Source: an uncultured Bacteroidales bacterium (lineage in GTDB: Bacteria > Bacteroidota > Bacteroidia > Bacteroidales > Bacteroidaceae). From it: DNA of 64,000 nt. Positions 30,764 through 39,114 of the stretch are shown here, piece after piece (position 1 is the stretch's first letter; the number at the start of each line of letters is the position of its first letter). The notes beneath the pieces are model-generated. The model saw nothing but the letters and a program-made list of their open reading frames with translations. It was not told where the DNA came from and made no database searches. The translations under genes were made by a program, and so were the position numbers. Location: NCBI GenBank assembly GCA_902778265.1, contig CACYXI010000001.1:1-64000 (forward strand). Reading direction: 5' to 3'.

Positions 30764-31675
30764 TCACTGATTTGAAGTTATCTCTTCGGATTCGCCTGTT
30801 TTTTCTTGGAAATCTTCTATTCCATAATAAGATATTGTATTATTATAGTGTCCATTTTTCGCCTCCCATTCTAATATGCGTTGAATCAGTTCTTCTTTTG
30901 TAATCCCGCATTTGTCCCGCTTAGATGCGTTCTCTGCCTGTAATATAATTACACAATTTGCCGGATGGGAGATATAATATGGGTCAATTTTCCTCCGAAA
31001 CCCTTCTTTTATTGAGAAAATATGGTCTCGCGATACGCCATTAAGATTATCTCCATGATTTTTAGCTTTATACCATCCATTCTCTTTTAGAAGAGAAAGA
31101 CCCTCCGCGGTTAAAACGGTTGAAATAGGAAAATTGAATTTACACTGTTTTTTATATGCAAAAAAAGTTTCATTAAGTTCAATTGCTTTTTGTGTGCGGT
31201 CTTTATTGGCACATTCTCTAGAACAATAAATTTGTCTGTTCTTCTTCGTGTAAAATGTTTTGCCGCAGAAAGGGCAGATTTTCACAAATTTTCCTTCAGT
31301 ACAATCATACCCTTCTATAGTTTTTGCGTACCTTTCTTTAAGTGTTTCGCTAATTTTAATACACTTTTTGTCACCAGCCTTTTGGTTTGTAAGTCTTTTT
31401 GCACATAAGTCAGAACAGGTTTTTCTATAGTTTCCATTATTAAAAACCGCATCACTACAAATTATACTATATTCCTTCCCGCAATATTCACAATTTACTA
31501 TGTGCTCTTTTCGTTCAACTTTTTCACCGCATAATTTCGCGTGCAAGCTTTTTAACATATTTTCTCTATTGGGGTTCTCTATACACCACCTCACATGATT
31601 TGCAAAAACCCTTTTATTTGTATGTAAGATTGCCTTACAGTAAGGGCACTCGTTGTTTGAAATTTCCAACTCCAT
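30764..31675 (-). CDS. HNH-family (homing-type) endonuclease (303 aa)
   Basis: Three N-terminal zinc-finger-like Cys/His pairs (CPYC, CEYC, CPFC with CSREC) precede an HNH core: SRDHIFSIKEGF, then HPANCVIILQAENASKRDK (about residues 220-265). Free-standing HNH genes of this build are mobile in T4-like phages. Its position inside a tRNA array, beside an intron-bearing tRNA, fits that. The late element at 31692 lies 17 nt upstream. Confidence 0.75.
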   Translation of the reverse strand: MELEISNNECPYCKAILHTNKRVFANHVRWCIENPNRENMLKSLHAKLCGEKVERKEHIVNCEYCGKEYSIICSDAVFNNGNYRKTCSDLCAKRLTNQKAGDKKCIKISETLKERYAKTIEGYDCTEGKFVKICPFCGKTFYTKKNRQIYCSRECANKDRTQKAIELNETFFAYKKQCKFNFPISTVLTAEGLSLLKENGWYKAKNHGDNLNGVSRDHIFSIKEGFRRKIDPYYISHPANCVIILQAENASKRDKCGITKEELIQRILEWEAKNGHYNNTISYYGIEDFQEKTGESEEITSNQ

Positions 31676-31691
31676 AGTGATTTATTTTTAT

Positions 31692-31700
31692 ATAAATAGT
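31692..31700 (-). promoter_or_regulatory. Candidate late promoter ACTATTTAT
   Basis: Exact copy, 17 nt upstream of the HNH gene. Confidence 0.6.
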
Positions 31701-31818
31701 GGAGTGTTTGAAAATCGAACCCGCTTCTATTGTTTTTCTTGTTGTGGAGAATAGCGGTGCCGCCCCGCTCTCTGAAGCTTGCAAAGCTACTGTCCTACTG
31801 TCATGAACGAATTCCCCA
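31701..31818 (-). pseudogene. Degenerate tRNA-Ala(UGC)-like sequence
   Basis: A 5' half with D-arm GTTC...GGAC and anticodon arm GTAGC-TTTGCAA-GCTTC is followed by a duplicated GCGGG flanking about 40 extra nt, then GCGGGTTCGATT. The acceptor ends do not pair fully and the T-stem cannot close. Probably not functional. Confidence 0.35.
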
Positions 31819-32123
31819 TATAACAGACTTTCTTGGTGTGTCGCATACCGTCCGTCTGTTGTGGACCACCGCGCATGGGTTCCTCCGTTTCGCGGCTTTC
31901 CCATGAGCCGTCGCAGTATGTACCTGACTTCTGCTGCGCTTAGCCTCTCCGTTGTGTGGAGTTCAGGATGGCAACTTTCAAAATCGGTTTTAGAATATCC
32001 CCTGACCGAAAACAGTGCCGACCTACGATTCGGAGGACGAAGTATGCATGCATGTGACTATATCTTTCAATAGCCGAAGCCTCAGCCTGTCCCATCTTCG
32101 TTCCCTTGTACTTCGGGCCATGG
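31819..32123. other. 305-nt region without a gene
   Basis: No frame or cloverleaf is convincing. The minus strand has GC-rich complementary blocks (for example CGACGGCTCATGGGAAAGCC and its surroundings) that suggest structured RNA. Confidence 0.3.
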
Positions 32124-32196
32124 AGCCGAAGAACGGACTCGAACCGCCAACCCCCTGATTACAAGTCAGGTGCTCTACCATTAAAGCTACTTCGGC
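32124..32196 (-). tRNA. tRNA-Thr(UGU)
   Basis: Acceptor GCCGAAG/CTTCGGC, anticodon stem CCTGA/TCAGG with loop CTTGTAA, T-arm GGCGG-TTCGAGT-CCGTT. Confidence 0.9.
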
Positions 32197-32304
32197 GAAG
32201 GGCTAATTTTTTACAACCAAGTCGTGCCCTGTGTGAACTTGGATAACCACCTGTCCGAAAAACGGGTGGGGGTATGTTATTTCATCCTTGTCAAAGAACA
32301 TTTG

Positions 32305-32377
32305 TTGTCTTGAAGAGATTCGAACTCTTGTCCTCCGACTCCACGTCGGAAGCTCTGCCGCTGAGCGTTACAAGACT
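32305..32377 (-). tRNA. tRNA, probably His(GUG)
   Basis: Six-base acceptor core GTCTTG/CAAGAC, anticodon stem TCCGA/TCGGA with loop CGTGGAG, T-arm AGAG-TTCGAAT-CTCT. U33 is replaced, so the anticodon could be read GUG (shifted) or UGG. His is favoured because a Pro(UGG) gene exists elsewhere. Confidence 0.55.
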
Positions 32378-32516
32378 TCCATTTTGGAGGAGAGTATTGC
32401 AAGCTTCTCCTTCCTCAACCACTTTGGACTACCATGGAATGCCATTGTGGATTTTAAAGTATGGGGATTTGTCGTGTTAATCCTTGCAAGATTATGCTTT
32501 CAACCCATACTATTTG

Positions 32517-32601
32517 TGACTCCGGTGGGACTCGAACCCACGACCCTCTCCTTAAAAGGGAGATGCTCTAAGCTAACGCAAACCAACTGAGCTACGAAGT
32601 C
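32517..32601 (-). tRNA. tRNA-Lys(UUU), copy 2, with enlarged D-loop
   Basis: Acceptor GACTTCG/CGGAGTC, anticodon stem TCTCC/GGAGA with loop CTTTTAA, T-arm GTGGG-TTCGAGT-CCCAC. The D-arm reads GCTCAGTTGGT then 11 extra nt then TAGAGC. Confidence 0.8.
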
Positions 32602-32627
32602 TTACCGTTTAAGAATGCTTCTTGTTG

Positions 32628-32747
32628 TTAAGACAGTCTCAGTTTCTTGCTCTGTTTTATTCTGTCAACAACAACGGCAATGCTAATGGACAGCAGTGTT
32701 AGTGCTACCACGCCAAGAGCAATGTAAAATGTTGTCGTTTGTACCAT
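32628..32747 (-). CDS. Tiny membrane protein (39 aa)
   Basis: A hydrophobic segment (FYIALGVVALTLLSISIAVVV) is followed by a basic tail (DRIKQSKKLRLS), a type I single-pass topology. It has an AACTATTTAT element 11 nt upstream and a TATATTTG element further back. Unknown role, possibly lysis or envelope related. Confidence 0.6.
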   Translation of the reverse strand: MVQTTTFYIALGVVALTLLSISIAVVVDRIKQSKKLRLS

Positions 32748-32757
32748 ATTCAAAATA

Positions 32758-32767
32758 ATAAATAGTT
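32758..32767 (-). promoter_or_regulatory. Candidate late promoter AACTATTTAT
   Basis: Exact copy, 11 nt upstream of the 39-aa membrane protein gene. Confidence 0.6.
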
Positions 32768-32787
32768 AATTTCTCTTGTTTCTCTTG

Positions 32788-32795
32788 CAAATATA
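32788..32795 (-). promoter_or_regulatory. Bacteroidota-type -7 element TATATTTG
   Basis: Lies behind the late element of the 39-aa gene, so that gene may be read at two stages. Confidence 0.4.
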
Positions 32796-32823
32796 TGTGT
32801 TAATTTTGAGAAAAACAAAAATT

Positions 32824-33960
32824 TCACGCATCTTCTTCAACAAAAGTTTTGTTTTTTGTTTGTTTTTTGATGATTTTCCAAATGATGTTTGAATAGTCTT
32901 TGCCTTTCCTTTTATTAAATAGGATGTGAGAGTAGGGGCTTTTCAAAAAACATTCTGCCGCTTCTTTATCTGTTTCAAAATCATCCCGATAGTCCATAAG
33001 CGCAGAAAACTCAATCTGCGCATACTGTGAGTAGAAGTCACATACTAATTTCTTGAAGTAGATGCGATTTTCCTCATTCAGTTTAGCAACCATTGCGGCA
33101 AGGTTGTCTAAACGTCCCTCCATGATGTAATCAAGTATTCTCCTTGTTGATAGCCCGTTTAACAGGCGATTCTGTTCAAACCAACTTGCAAATTTGAGTT
33201 TTACTCTGAAACCGTTTGAAAACCTTACGACAAAACCTTCGGCGTTGTCGCCGCTAAAGAGGTCTCTTATCTTTTCCCAATCTTTAATACCATCATAAGA
33301 CTTGATTACGGTAAAGTAATCCGAGAGAGTTTCGGGCTCATCTTCCTTTCCTGTCTCGTTGTCAATGATTGCGAGGAGTGTTAAACTTTCCTCGTTGCCA
33401 TAATCAACAATATGGCGGTCTTCGGGGTATACAATCTCAAATAGTAGTGTTTTCTTTACTCTTTTCAGGTGGTATAATCCATTATTGTCTATCGTATAAT
33501 CAAGAAGATAATTACGGAGATAATCCAAAGCGACTCTGTCGGGGGCGAATGTTATCTCTCTGTCAAAAAACTTTGAAGCCCACATGGCCTGTTCGCTTGA
33601 GAACGAGCCTCTCGTTGCGATATGGGGCATGCAATAGTCGTCCCACCAAAGTATGCCAAGCGAACCATCCTTCTTGTCGAAAACTCGGTACGATAGGGAG
33701 TTCGGAACAACAGATTTATCCTCTATTTCTTCATAGTTGTAGAACTTAACAAAAGGGCGTGCAATTATGTCGTTGTTGCCGTCAACAATAAGACCTCTGC
33801 ATTTCTCGGTGACCGAATTCCACATATGGTCAAAAGTACACCCTTGTGTATAATTGTATATGTAACGATTGAGTGTTTCTTCGTGCTGAACGGAAACATA
33901 GCCCTTGGAAATCATTTGTTCCAAGAGCTCCATATCTATTATGTAATCCTTTAATAACAT
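32824..33960 (-). CDS. rnlA: Rnl1-type RNA ligase (378 aa)
   Basis: The nucleotidyltransferase motif I KKDGSLG (about residues 95-101) holds the adenylated lysine. CRGLIVDG lies before it, LLFEIVYPEDR provides motif IIIa, EGFVVRF motif IV and RVKLKF motif V. Spacing and length match T4 RNA ligase 1, which reseals tRNAs cut in the anticodon loop by host nucleases. Its position inside the tRNA array supports a tRNA repair role. Confidence 0.85.
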   Translation of the reverse strand: MLLKDYIIDMELLEQMISKGYVSVQHEETLNRYIYNYTQGCTFDHMWNSVTEKCRGLIVDGNNDIIARPFVKFYNYEEIEDKSVVPNSLSYRVFDKKDGSLGILWWDDYCMPHIATRGSFSSEQAMWASKFFDREITFAPDRVALDYLRNYLLDYTIDNNGLYHLKRVKKTLLFEIVYPEDRHIVDYGNEESLTLLAIIDNETGKEDEPETLSDYFTVIKSYDGIKDWEKIRDLFSGDNAEGFVVRFSNGFRVKLKFASWFEQNRLLNGLSTRRILDYIMEGRLDNLAAMVAKLNEENRIYFKKLVCDFYSQYAQIEFSALMDYRDDFETDKEAAECFLKSPYSHILFNKRKGKDYSNIIWKIIKKQTKNKTFVEEDA

Positions 33961-33965
33961 AGTTG

Positions 33966-34938
33966 TGCCTCAAGTGAGATTCGAACTCACACGGACCTTT
34001 TCTGTCCAAGGGATTTTCTTGCCACTATAGCTTTCGCTACCAATTAGTCTGTTATGCCCGCAGTGCGGCCAACCTCAGGATTTACAATCTCCCCTCAGTG
34101 GCGAAATAAACCTTCTTATACTAATTGTTTGTGGTCTGGACTATCTCTTAGCCGTATTGAAATCTTGCAAGCAATCAATGTCTTTTAAAGCATTAAATTT
34201 TTGTGTGGTCTGCTTCCACCCGTACACATTGATATTTCAACTTAGGCTCCTCCCGTTTCCACTCAAAGACGCTTAGCGACTCATCGTGTACTCTACTCGA
34301 TTCAATTTATTGTTTGTGTGTTGCTACACCAAAGGTAAATGTATTATGTAAAATCCCTTTTCAGTCAAACTCTTACATAATTGAACATAAAGTTTCTTAT
34401 TCCATTTATCCGACTAAGTTGCGTTTCCTTCTATTACCAAAGGGCGTTAATAGTTCCGGTGGTCAACCACTCATTAAAGATGGACACTTCCAATCCTACT
34501 GCAAATAATAAATTGTCTTTCGATAGTCTCTACACACTGTCTAACAGCACTCTCAGCAATCACCTGATACTTTAAGGGTTTACCCGTCTGTACATTTCTG
34601 TCATCGACATGGCTGTGTAACATTGGCTCGGTATTGGCATATTTAGACTGTCTTCTTACACATAGATTCTAAACGACTGCTATCATTACTGAAAATCAGT
34701 TAACTATGTACTACTGTTGACAATTCACCAACTAATTTAGACGATTATCCGATATATTCCTGTATATCTAAATTTAGCTTTCACCGAATTAGGGAGGTTC
34801 TACATAACGGATTTCTCCGTGTCCACAGGCTACTTCCCAAATGGGTTGTTTACCTTATCTATCACGCTTTACAGCGTCCTGTGGTATGCACTCAAATTTT
34901 CATTAAGTCCCTCATGTCTACCTTTTCATCATTGAGGC
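33966..34938 (-). tRNA. tRNA-Leu(UAA) interrupted by a group I intron
   Basis: Exon 1 34905-34938 (GCCTCAA acceptor to GGGACTT) and exon 2 33966-34017 (AAAATCCC to TTGAGGCA) join to an 86-nt class II tRNA with loop CTTAAAA and anticodon UAA. The split falls between U34 and A35, the same site used by the tRNA-Leu(UAA) intron of cyanobacteria and chloroplasts. Confidence 0.9.
34018..34904 (-). other. Group I intron, 887 nt, without an ORF
   Basis: The 5' splice site has a P1 helix: exon ACTT pairs with intron GAGT, giving the required U-G pair. The intron ends in G before exon 2. P7 is formed by AGACTATC (34523-34530) with GATAGTCC (34138-34145). Segments at 34560-34620 look like P/Q. No endonuclease frame is inside; the HNH gene lies 2 kb away. 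Confidence 0.85.
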
Positions 34939-34998
34939 AATATTTTCAAAGAACTATCTTCTTTCTTTTACAAGAATCATGCCAAAGTTGCACAATTC

Positions 34999-35424
34999 TT
35001 AAACTTTTTTTCTTGGTTCCACCGTCACTTTGTCTGCGATGCTTCCACAATGGCAAAGCGCCATGAGATTTTGGAAGTCTGCCACACTCCTTATAATTAT
35101 TCCCGCAATGGAATATTCGGGGTCGGCAACCATTGTTCCCCAATGACTAAACCGTTTTGTGATTGCAGGTCCATAACCATCATTGGCTACAAATAATACG
35201 CTTGATGTTCCTCCGGGCTCCTCGTATAATGCGGACTTGTGATAGCCGTTATTGGTAAAAAATTCATCTTTAAGCCAAATGGGGTAGATGGCGTCTTCGT
35301 TTAAAGAAATGAATTCTTCTCCTCGTTTTGCTTTATATGTTCCATCCATATGGCTCTCAATCAAACGAACCACATTACTATCGCCGTCTTCAACAAGATT
35401 GCCTACATTATACTTATTAGCCAT
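34999..35424 (-). CDS. Hypothetical protein (141 aa)
   Basis: Unrecognised; contains LMALCHCGSIADKVTVEPRK at the C-terminus. The start MANKYNVGN is supported by a TATCTTTG element 19 nt upstream and a TTTG about 19 nt further back. Confidence 0.65.
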   Translation of the reverse strand: MANKYNVGNLVEDGDSNVVRLIESHMDGTYKAKRGEEFISLNEDAIYPIWLKDEFFTNNGYHKSALYEEPGGTSSVLFVANDGYGPAITKRFSHWGTMVADPEYSIAGIIIRSVADFQNLMALCHCGSIADKVTVEPRKKV

Positions 35425-35442
35425 TTCGGTTGTTATTTTTTG

Positions 35443-35450
35443 CAAAGATA
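35443..35450 (-). promoter_or_regulatory. Bacteroidota-type promoter, TTTG-N19-TATCTTTG
   Basis: Both the -33 TTTG and the -7 element are present upstream of the 141-aa gene. Confidence 0.6.
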
Positions 35451-35482
35451 GCAACATATTTTGAATGTGCAAAGAAAATCGT

Positions 35483-35492
35483 AACTATTTAT
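35483..35492 (+). promoter_or_regulatory. Candidate late promoter AACTATTTAT
   Basis: Exact copy, 23 nt upstream of the glycosyltransferase gene. Confidence 0.65.
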
Positions 35493-35515
35493 TAAAGATT
35501 TTTTTCTTCAATGAA

Positions 35516-36331
35516 ATGGTTAATTTCTGCATAGTGCATTTTAACACTCCGAAATTGACAGAGTGCTTAATTAGGAGTATTAACAAGTTTACTCCTGATT
35601 GTAAGATTTATATATTTGACAATAGCGATAAATCTCCCTTTGTGTATCGTCAGGATAATATTGTGTATTTTGATAACACAAAGGGGCAGATAATTAACTT
35701 TGAACAATGGTTAAATGGTTATCCCAAACAACAAGGTCAATGTTATTCTGCAAAGCACTGCTATACAATACAAAAATGTATTGAAATCATCAATGAACCT
35801 TTTATTCTTCTTGATTCGGATGTCCTGTTGAAAAGGGATGTGTCTATTCTTTATGATAAAGCAAAAGCATTTATTGGGCATTTTGGGACAACGCGAATAT
35901 ATCCATTTATTTGTTTTATCAATGTTCCTTTGCTTAAAAAGTACGATGTTGCATACTTTGATGAAAAGAATATGATGGGCATTGTGCCGGGCGCAAACAA
36001 TGATACGGGAAATACATTATATCGCGCCAAAGACAAAGTTCCTTGTGCTAATATTGAATTTCGTGATTTTGTTGAACATTACGGTGGTGGCTCCTATTCC
36101 GCTGATGTTTTTAAACGGTACCACAAAGGACAGCTTTCCCAAGATGAGTGGTTGAAGGTGCATAAATCTCTATGGGATGATTCGCCTGTGGGAGAACAGG
36201 TGCCTATACATATTGAACCTTATGTTGGGCAAGTGGAAAAAGATGTTCTCGTTAAGAAGCCTAAGGTAAGTTCTAAATTAAAATCTGTTGAGCGACATAC
36301 GCATGTTCGGATAAATCGCTTGTGGCTCTAA
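35516..36331 (+). CDS. GT-A-fold glycosyltransferase (271 aa)
   Basis: The N-terminus VNFCIVHFNTPKLTECLIRS and IYIFDNSDK are typical of family 2-like GT-A enzymes, and FILLDSDVLLK supplies the DxD metal motif. The start at 35516 is in frame; the ATG at 35511 is in another frame. A late promoter precedes it, so it may modify virion or surface glycans late in infection. Confidence 0.7.
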   Translation: MVNFCIVHFNTPKLTECLIRSINKFTPDCKIYIFDNSDKSPFVYRQDNIVYFDNTKGQIINFEQWLNGYPKQQGQCYSAKHCYTIQKCIEIINEPFILLDSDVLLKRDVSILYDKAKAFIGHFGTTRIYPFICFINVPLLKKYDVAYFDEKNMMGIVPGANNDTGNTLYRAKDKVPCANIEFRDFVEHYGGGSYSADVFKRYHKGQLSQDEWLKVHKSLWDDSPVGEQVPIHIEPYVGQVEKDVLVKKPKVSSKLKSVERHTHVRINRLWL

Positions 36332-36338
36332 CAAGAAA

Positions 36339-36365
36339 GCCGTAGGAGAAATCCTGCGGCTTTTT
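36339..36365. terminator. Bidirectional intrinsic terminator
   Basis: GCCGTAGGAGAAATCCTGCGGC flanked by AAAG and TTTTT, between convergent genes. Member of a conserved terminator family. Confidence 0.8.
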
Positions 36366-36385
36366 CTGTATAATTGAGTGACTGT

Positions 36386-37294
36386 TTAAGCCATACTCTT
36401 TTCAAATCTAACGTCTTTGTCGGTGAAACGTGTATATCTATCCTGAGCGAGCTTAATGATATTCTCAGTTTTTACGCCTGATATTCCGCCGATTTTATCT
36501 GACAATTTATTGTTAATCAGAAGGGTGGGGATTCCCGTATCGGGGGTTGCGGATACGAAGAGAACGTGAGAGTGTTCAAAGCGCTGATATTGCATATTGA
36601 GAAGGGGCTGAATATCGGCATCGGTGGCACCTGCGGCCCTGAGTTTATCTATTGCGCTATCTTTGGGCTTATAGGGAAGAAGGGTCAGCCTATCAATGCT
36701 AATAGGGCGAAGGTCTCCGTTGTCCATTACCATATAATATTCAGTGCTTAAGGGTTTTATGCCGGACATATTAAAGTTGGAGTAGGTGTGAGTTGAGAGG
36801 TCTGCGTTGTTGCCTGCGTATTGCTGTATGCCACCCTTGGTCCCGAAGTTATTCGTACTCGTTCCATATTTTGCGGTACCAAACTGAACTCCGTATTTGT
36901 CGCCAATTTCATCGCGCTTCTTTTTGAAGTCGCTATACTGTTTTGAAATTTTATCCTGAGACTGCCAAGGGAGATTGTAAATTGTTAACTTAATAATGTT
37001 AACGAGGTTGCCCTCTTCTCCAAGATTCTTTCCTAAAGCGGCATAATCATCAAATTGATTCATGCGTTTGGTGACGGGGTTCATTTTGTGTCCTTTAGGG
37101 ACTTCAATCTTTGCTGAGGAAACATAACCAAAGGTTACCATTCTTCCGTCGGGAATAGCGCTTAGAAGGTCAAAGAAGGACTCTTCGCCAACAACATCTC
37201 TCCATTTGCAGGATACTTCATTAATGTTCTGAGATTCTGTAATGAGCCCCATGCGTCCCATGAGGTCTCGTGCTTCGTTAAAGTTAAAATTCAT
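36386..37294 (-). CDS. Hypothetical protein (302 aa)
   Basis: Starts MNFNFNEARDLMGRMGLITE. This helical opening with an ITE triplet could be a divergent leader of the type removed by prohead proteases, but it does not match the main motif. The rest is unrecognised, with Gly/Asn/Thr-rich stretches in the middle. It lies 15 nt downstream of the 578-aa gene and shares its late promoter. Confidence 0.65.
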   Translation of the reverse strand: MNFNFNEARDLMGRMGLITESQNINEVSCKWRDVVGEESFFDLLSAIPDGRMVTFGYVSSAKIEVPKGHKMNPVTKRMNQFDDYAALGKNLGEEGNLVNIIKLTIYNLPWQSQDKISKQYSDFKKKRDEIGDKYGVQFGTAKYGTSTNNFGTKGGIQQYAGNNADLSTHTYSNFNMSGIKPLSTEYYMVMDNGDLRPISIDRLTLLPYKPKDSAIDKLRAAGATDADIQPLLNMQYQRFEHSHVLFVSATPDTGIPTLLINNKLSDKIGGISGVKTENIIKLAQDRYTRFTDKDVRFEKSMA

Positions 37295-37309
37295 GTCTCT
37301 ATTTTTTTG

Positions 37310-39046
37310 TCAAACTCTTTTTCCTTTTTCTCTGAATTCGGGATACAATCTATCAAAATATTTCCGATATCGTTCTTCTCCCAAGATTCCTATTATTTGT
37401 TTGGGAAATAGCACTTGTTTCATTAGGTGTTGTGTGCTGATGTCAACAGGTTTATTACCAAAGCCCATACCTTCCCATCCTTTTGCTAATTCAATATAAG
37501 ACTCATAATCTCCACCATTCTTTGATGCTCGTTCAGCAAAATCCTCGGGGCCATTCCATTCTTCATTGGGGCGATATAATTTATAGGTCTTTATTGGGGC
37601 TGTCTTTTCTTTTCCATATTCGTATTTTGTGTAGGGCTTGTTTCCGTATTCTTTCAGAAACTGTGCGAGTGTATATGGTTCATAGTTTGTCGCTCCGCGT
37701 TTCTTAACCCAAAAGTGTTTAATCATATTGGGGGTAATGTCCCCAAAGAAGAGAGCCTGATGCTCGTTATTGTTGAAGATGGTGTTGGCCATTGCGGGAT
37801 TGTCTGATTTTGTAACATGCGGGTCGCTACTCATTTCTGCGTCCCGTTGATAAGCAAGTTTTTGCTGAATTCTTTCTGTTCTGTTTGCAAATGGCTGTGG
37901 GTTGGTGTTTTGGCCGAAATAGGTTGACTGTCCGTTCCATACGGGGGTGTCCAAGTCGTCGGAGTTTGCTGTAAATTCAAGAATAACAACGTCGTTGTAG
38001 GCATACCCGAATTCCTTGGCCTTATTAAAATCTATGGTAACGAATAAACCGTTAGGATTCATTCCGTTTTCATAGCTATATGCTCGGGAAATCTTTTCTT
38101 TGCCGCTGAGGCCTTCCTTGGCGACTTTAATGGCGTCCTGAATGTCCATTCCGTGAAACACCCTAATCTTTTCGTTTTTGCCAATGGGGGCAAATTCGGC
38201 GTTATTGTTAAGTGTTATTGTTGCATATGCTTCGTTTCCCTTTGTTTGGATGGTGAGGCGGCACGTGTGCTTATATACTGCCTTTATGCTTTTTGTAAAC
38301 TGTTCTACATCGTAGTTTGTATTGGTAGATGGCGTTAGGTGATAAAAAAGGGTGTTGCCCTTCTCTTTGACCAAACGAGCGCCCCATCCAAGAGATTCTA
38401 CGGTTGTTTCAAATTTATGCTTAAAATCTTGTGGGTTATTGTAGTATTCTTTTGCAGTGGTAATATATCTAACCTCGTCAAGTTTCTTCCTTTGGATAAG
38501 GACGTATTGACTAAAGGGAATTCTTTGTTTCCTCCCCCTATAAAGCCATTGTTTGAAAACAGGTAGGGATACTGCGGTAATACCCATTAGCCTATTCCAA
38601 CCCTTGCTGTAATTCGAGAGGTATGCTTTCTTTGCGGATTCTTTAGATTTGAACCCCAACATAACCTTAGTCTCATCAAAGTCACCTTCTTTGTTTGATT
38701 GGTCGACGCAATATACGGTATCAAAATCATTGAGGTAGGGGCCTAAGAATACGTCAACAGCGTCTCCGTCTTTGCCTTTGGTAACATTGAAGTAACCGTA
38801 GTGATTTTTCATGGTAGTGAATTTCTCATTACCTTTGTCATCGTAGTATTTTCTTTTGCTACCTGCGGGATTTTCTATCGCAATGCGCATACCTTTAATA
38901 GATATATGTCCCTTGGAGTAGTTTCCTGCTTTCTTTTGTGGGTCGGTTGGAGACAGGTTAACCTTTTCCGCTTCTGTGGCTAAAACTTCGGCGGATACAT
39001 CTTCAAACAACTTACGATATTGTGATTCTGTTAAGATTATTTCCAT
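37310..39046 (-). CDS. Polyvalent virion effector: targeting motif, pyrophosphatase-like and ADP-ribosyltransferase-like domains (578 aa)
   Basis: Residues 2-24 (EIILTESQYRKLFEDVSAEV then LATE) are the targeting motif. Residues 43-165 (GHISIKGMRIAIENPAGSKR, HYGYFNVTKGKDGDAVDVFL, VMLGFKS) match the InPase domain described in phage polyvalent proteins. Residues 290-370 (RVFHGMDIQ, NPNGLFVTIDFNKAKEFG) look like an ADP-ribosyltransferase core. T4 Alt is a capsid-packaged ADP-ribosyltransferase injected with DNA; I infer a similar job here. A late promoter lies 6 nt upstream of the start. Confidence 0.65.
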   Translation of the reverse strand: MEIILTESQYRKLFEDVSAEVLATEAEKVNLSPTDPQKKAGNYSKGHISIKGMRIAIENPAGSKRKYYDDKGNEKFTTMKNHYGYFNVTKGKDGDAVDVFLGPYLNDFDTVYCVDQSNKEGDFDETKVMLGFKSKESAKKAYLSNYSKGWNRLMGITAVSLPVFKQWLYRGRKQRIPFSQYVLIQRKKLDEVRYITTAKEYYNNPQDFKHKFETTVESLGWGARLVKEKGNTLFYHLTPSTNTNYDVEQFTKSIKAVYKHTCRLTIQTKGNEAYATITLNNNAEFAPIGKNEKIRVFHGMDIQDAIKVAKEGLSGKEKISRAYSYENGMNPNGLFVTIDFNKAKEFGYAYNDVVILEFTANSDDLDTPVWNGQSTYFGQNTNPQPFANRTERIQQKLAYQRDAEMSSDPHVTKSDNPAMANTIFNNNEHQALFFGDITPNMIKHFWVKKRGATNYEPYTLAQFLKEYGNKPYTKYEYGKEKTAPIKTYKLYRPNEEWNGPEDFAERASKNGGDYESYIELAKGWEGMGFGNKPVDISTQHLMKQVLFPKQIIGILGEERYRKYFDRLYPEFREKGKRV

Positions 39047-39051
39047 TTATT

Positions 39052-39061
39052 ATAAATAGTT
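39052..39061 (-). promoter_or_regulatory. Candidate late promoter AACTATTTAT
   Basis: Exact copy immediately upstream of the 578-aa gene. Confidence 0.65.
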
Positions 39062-39070
39062 TAAATGGGC

Positions 39071-39105
39071 AAAAAAACGAAAGCGGCGAGAAGTTGTCCC
39101 GCCGC
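39071..39105 (-). terminator. Intrinsic terminator
   Basis: GCGGCG/CGCCGC hairpin followed on the minus strand by TTTCGTTTTTTT, after the 260-aa gene. Confidence 0.7.
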
Positions 39106-39114
39106 AATTGCAAA

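Noticed and set aside
31819..32123. Possible second group I intron (AAGATATAGTC, like the S element, on the minus strand)
   Set aside because: No complementary R strand upstream and no split exons around it; a single short match is expected by chance.
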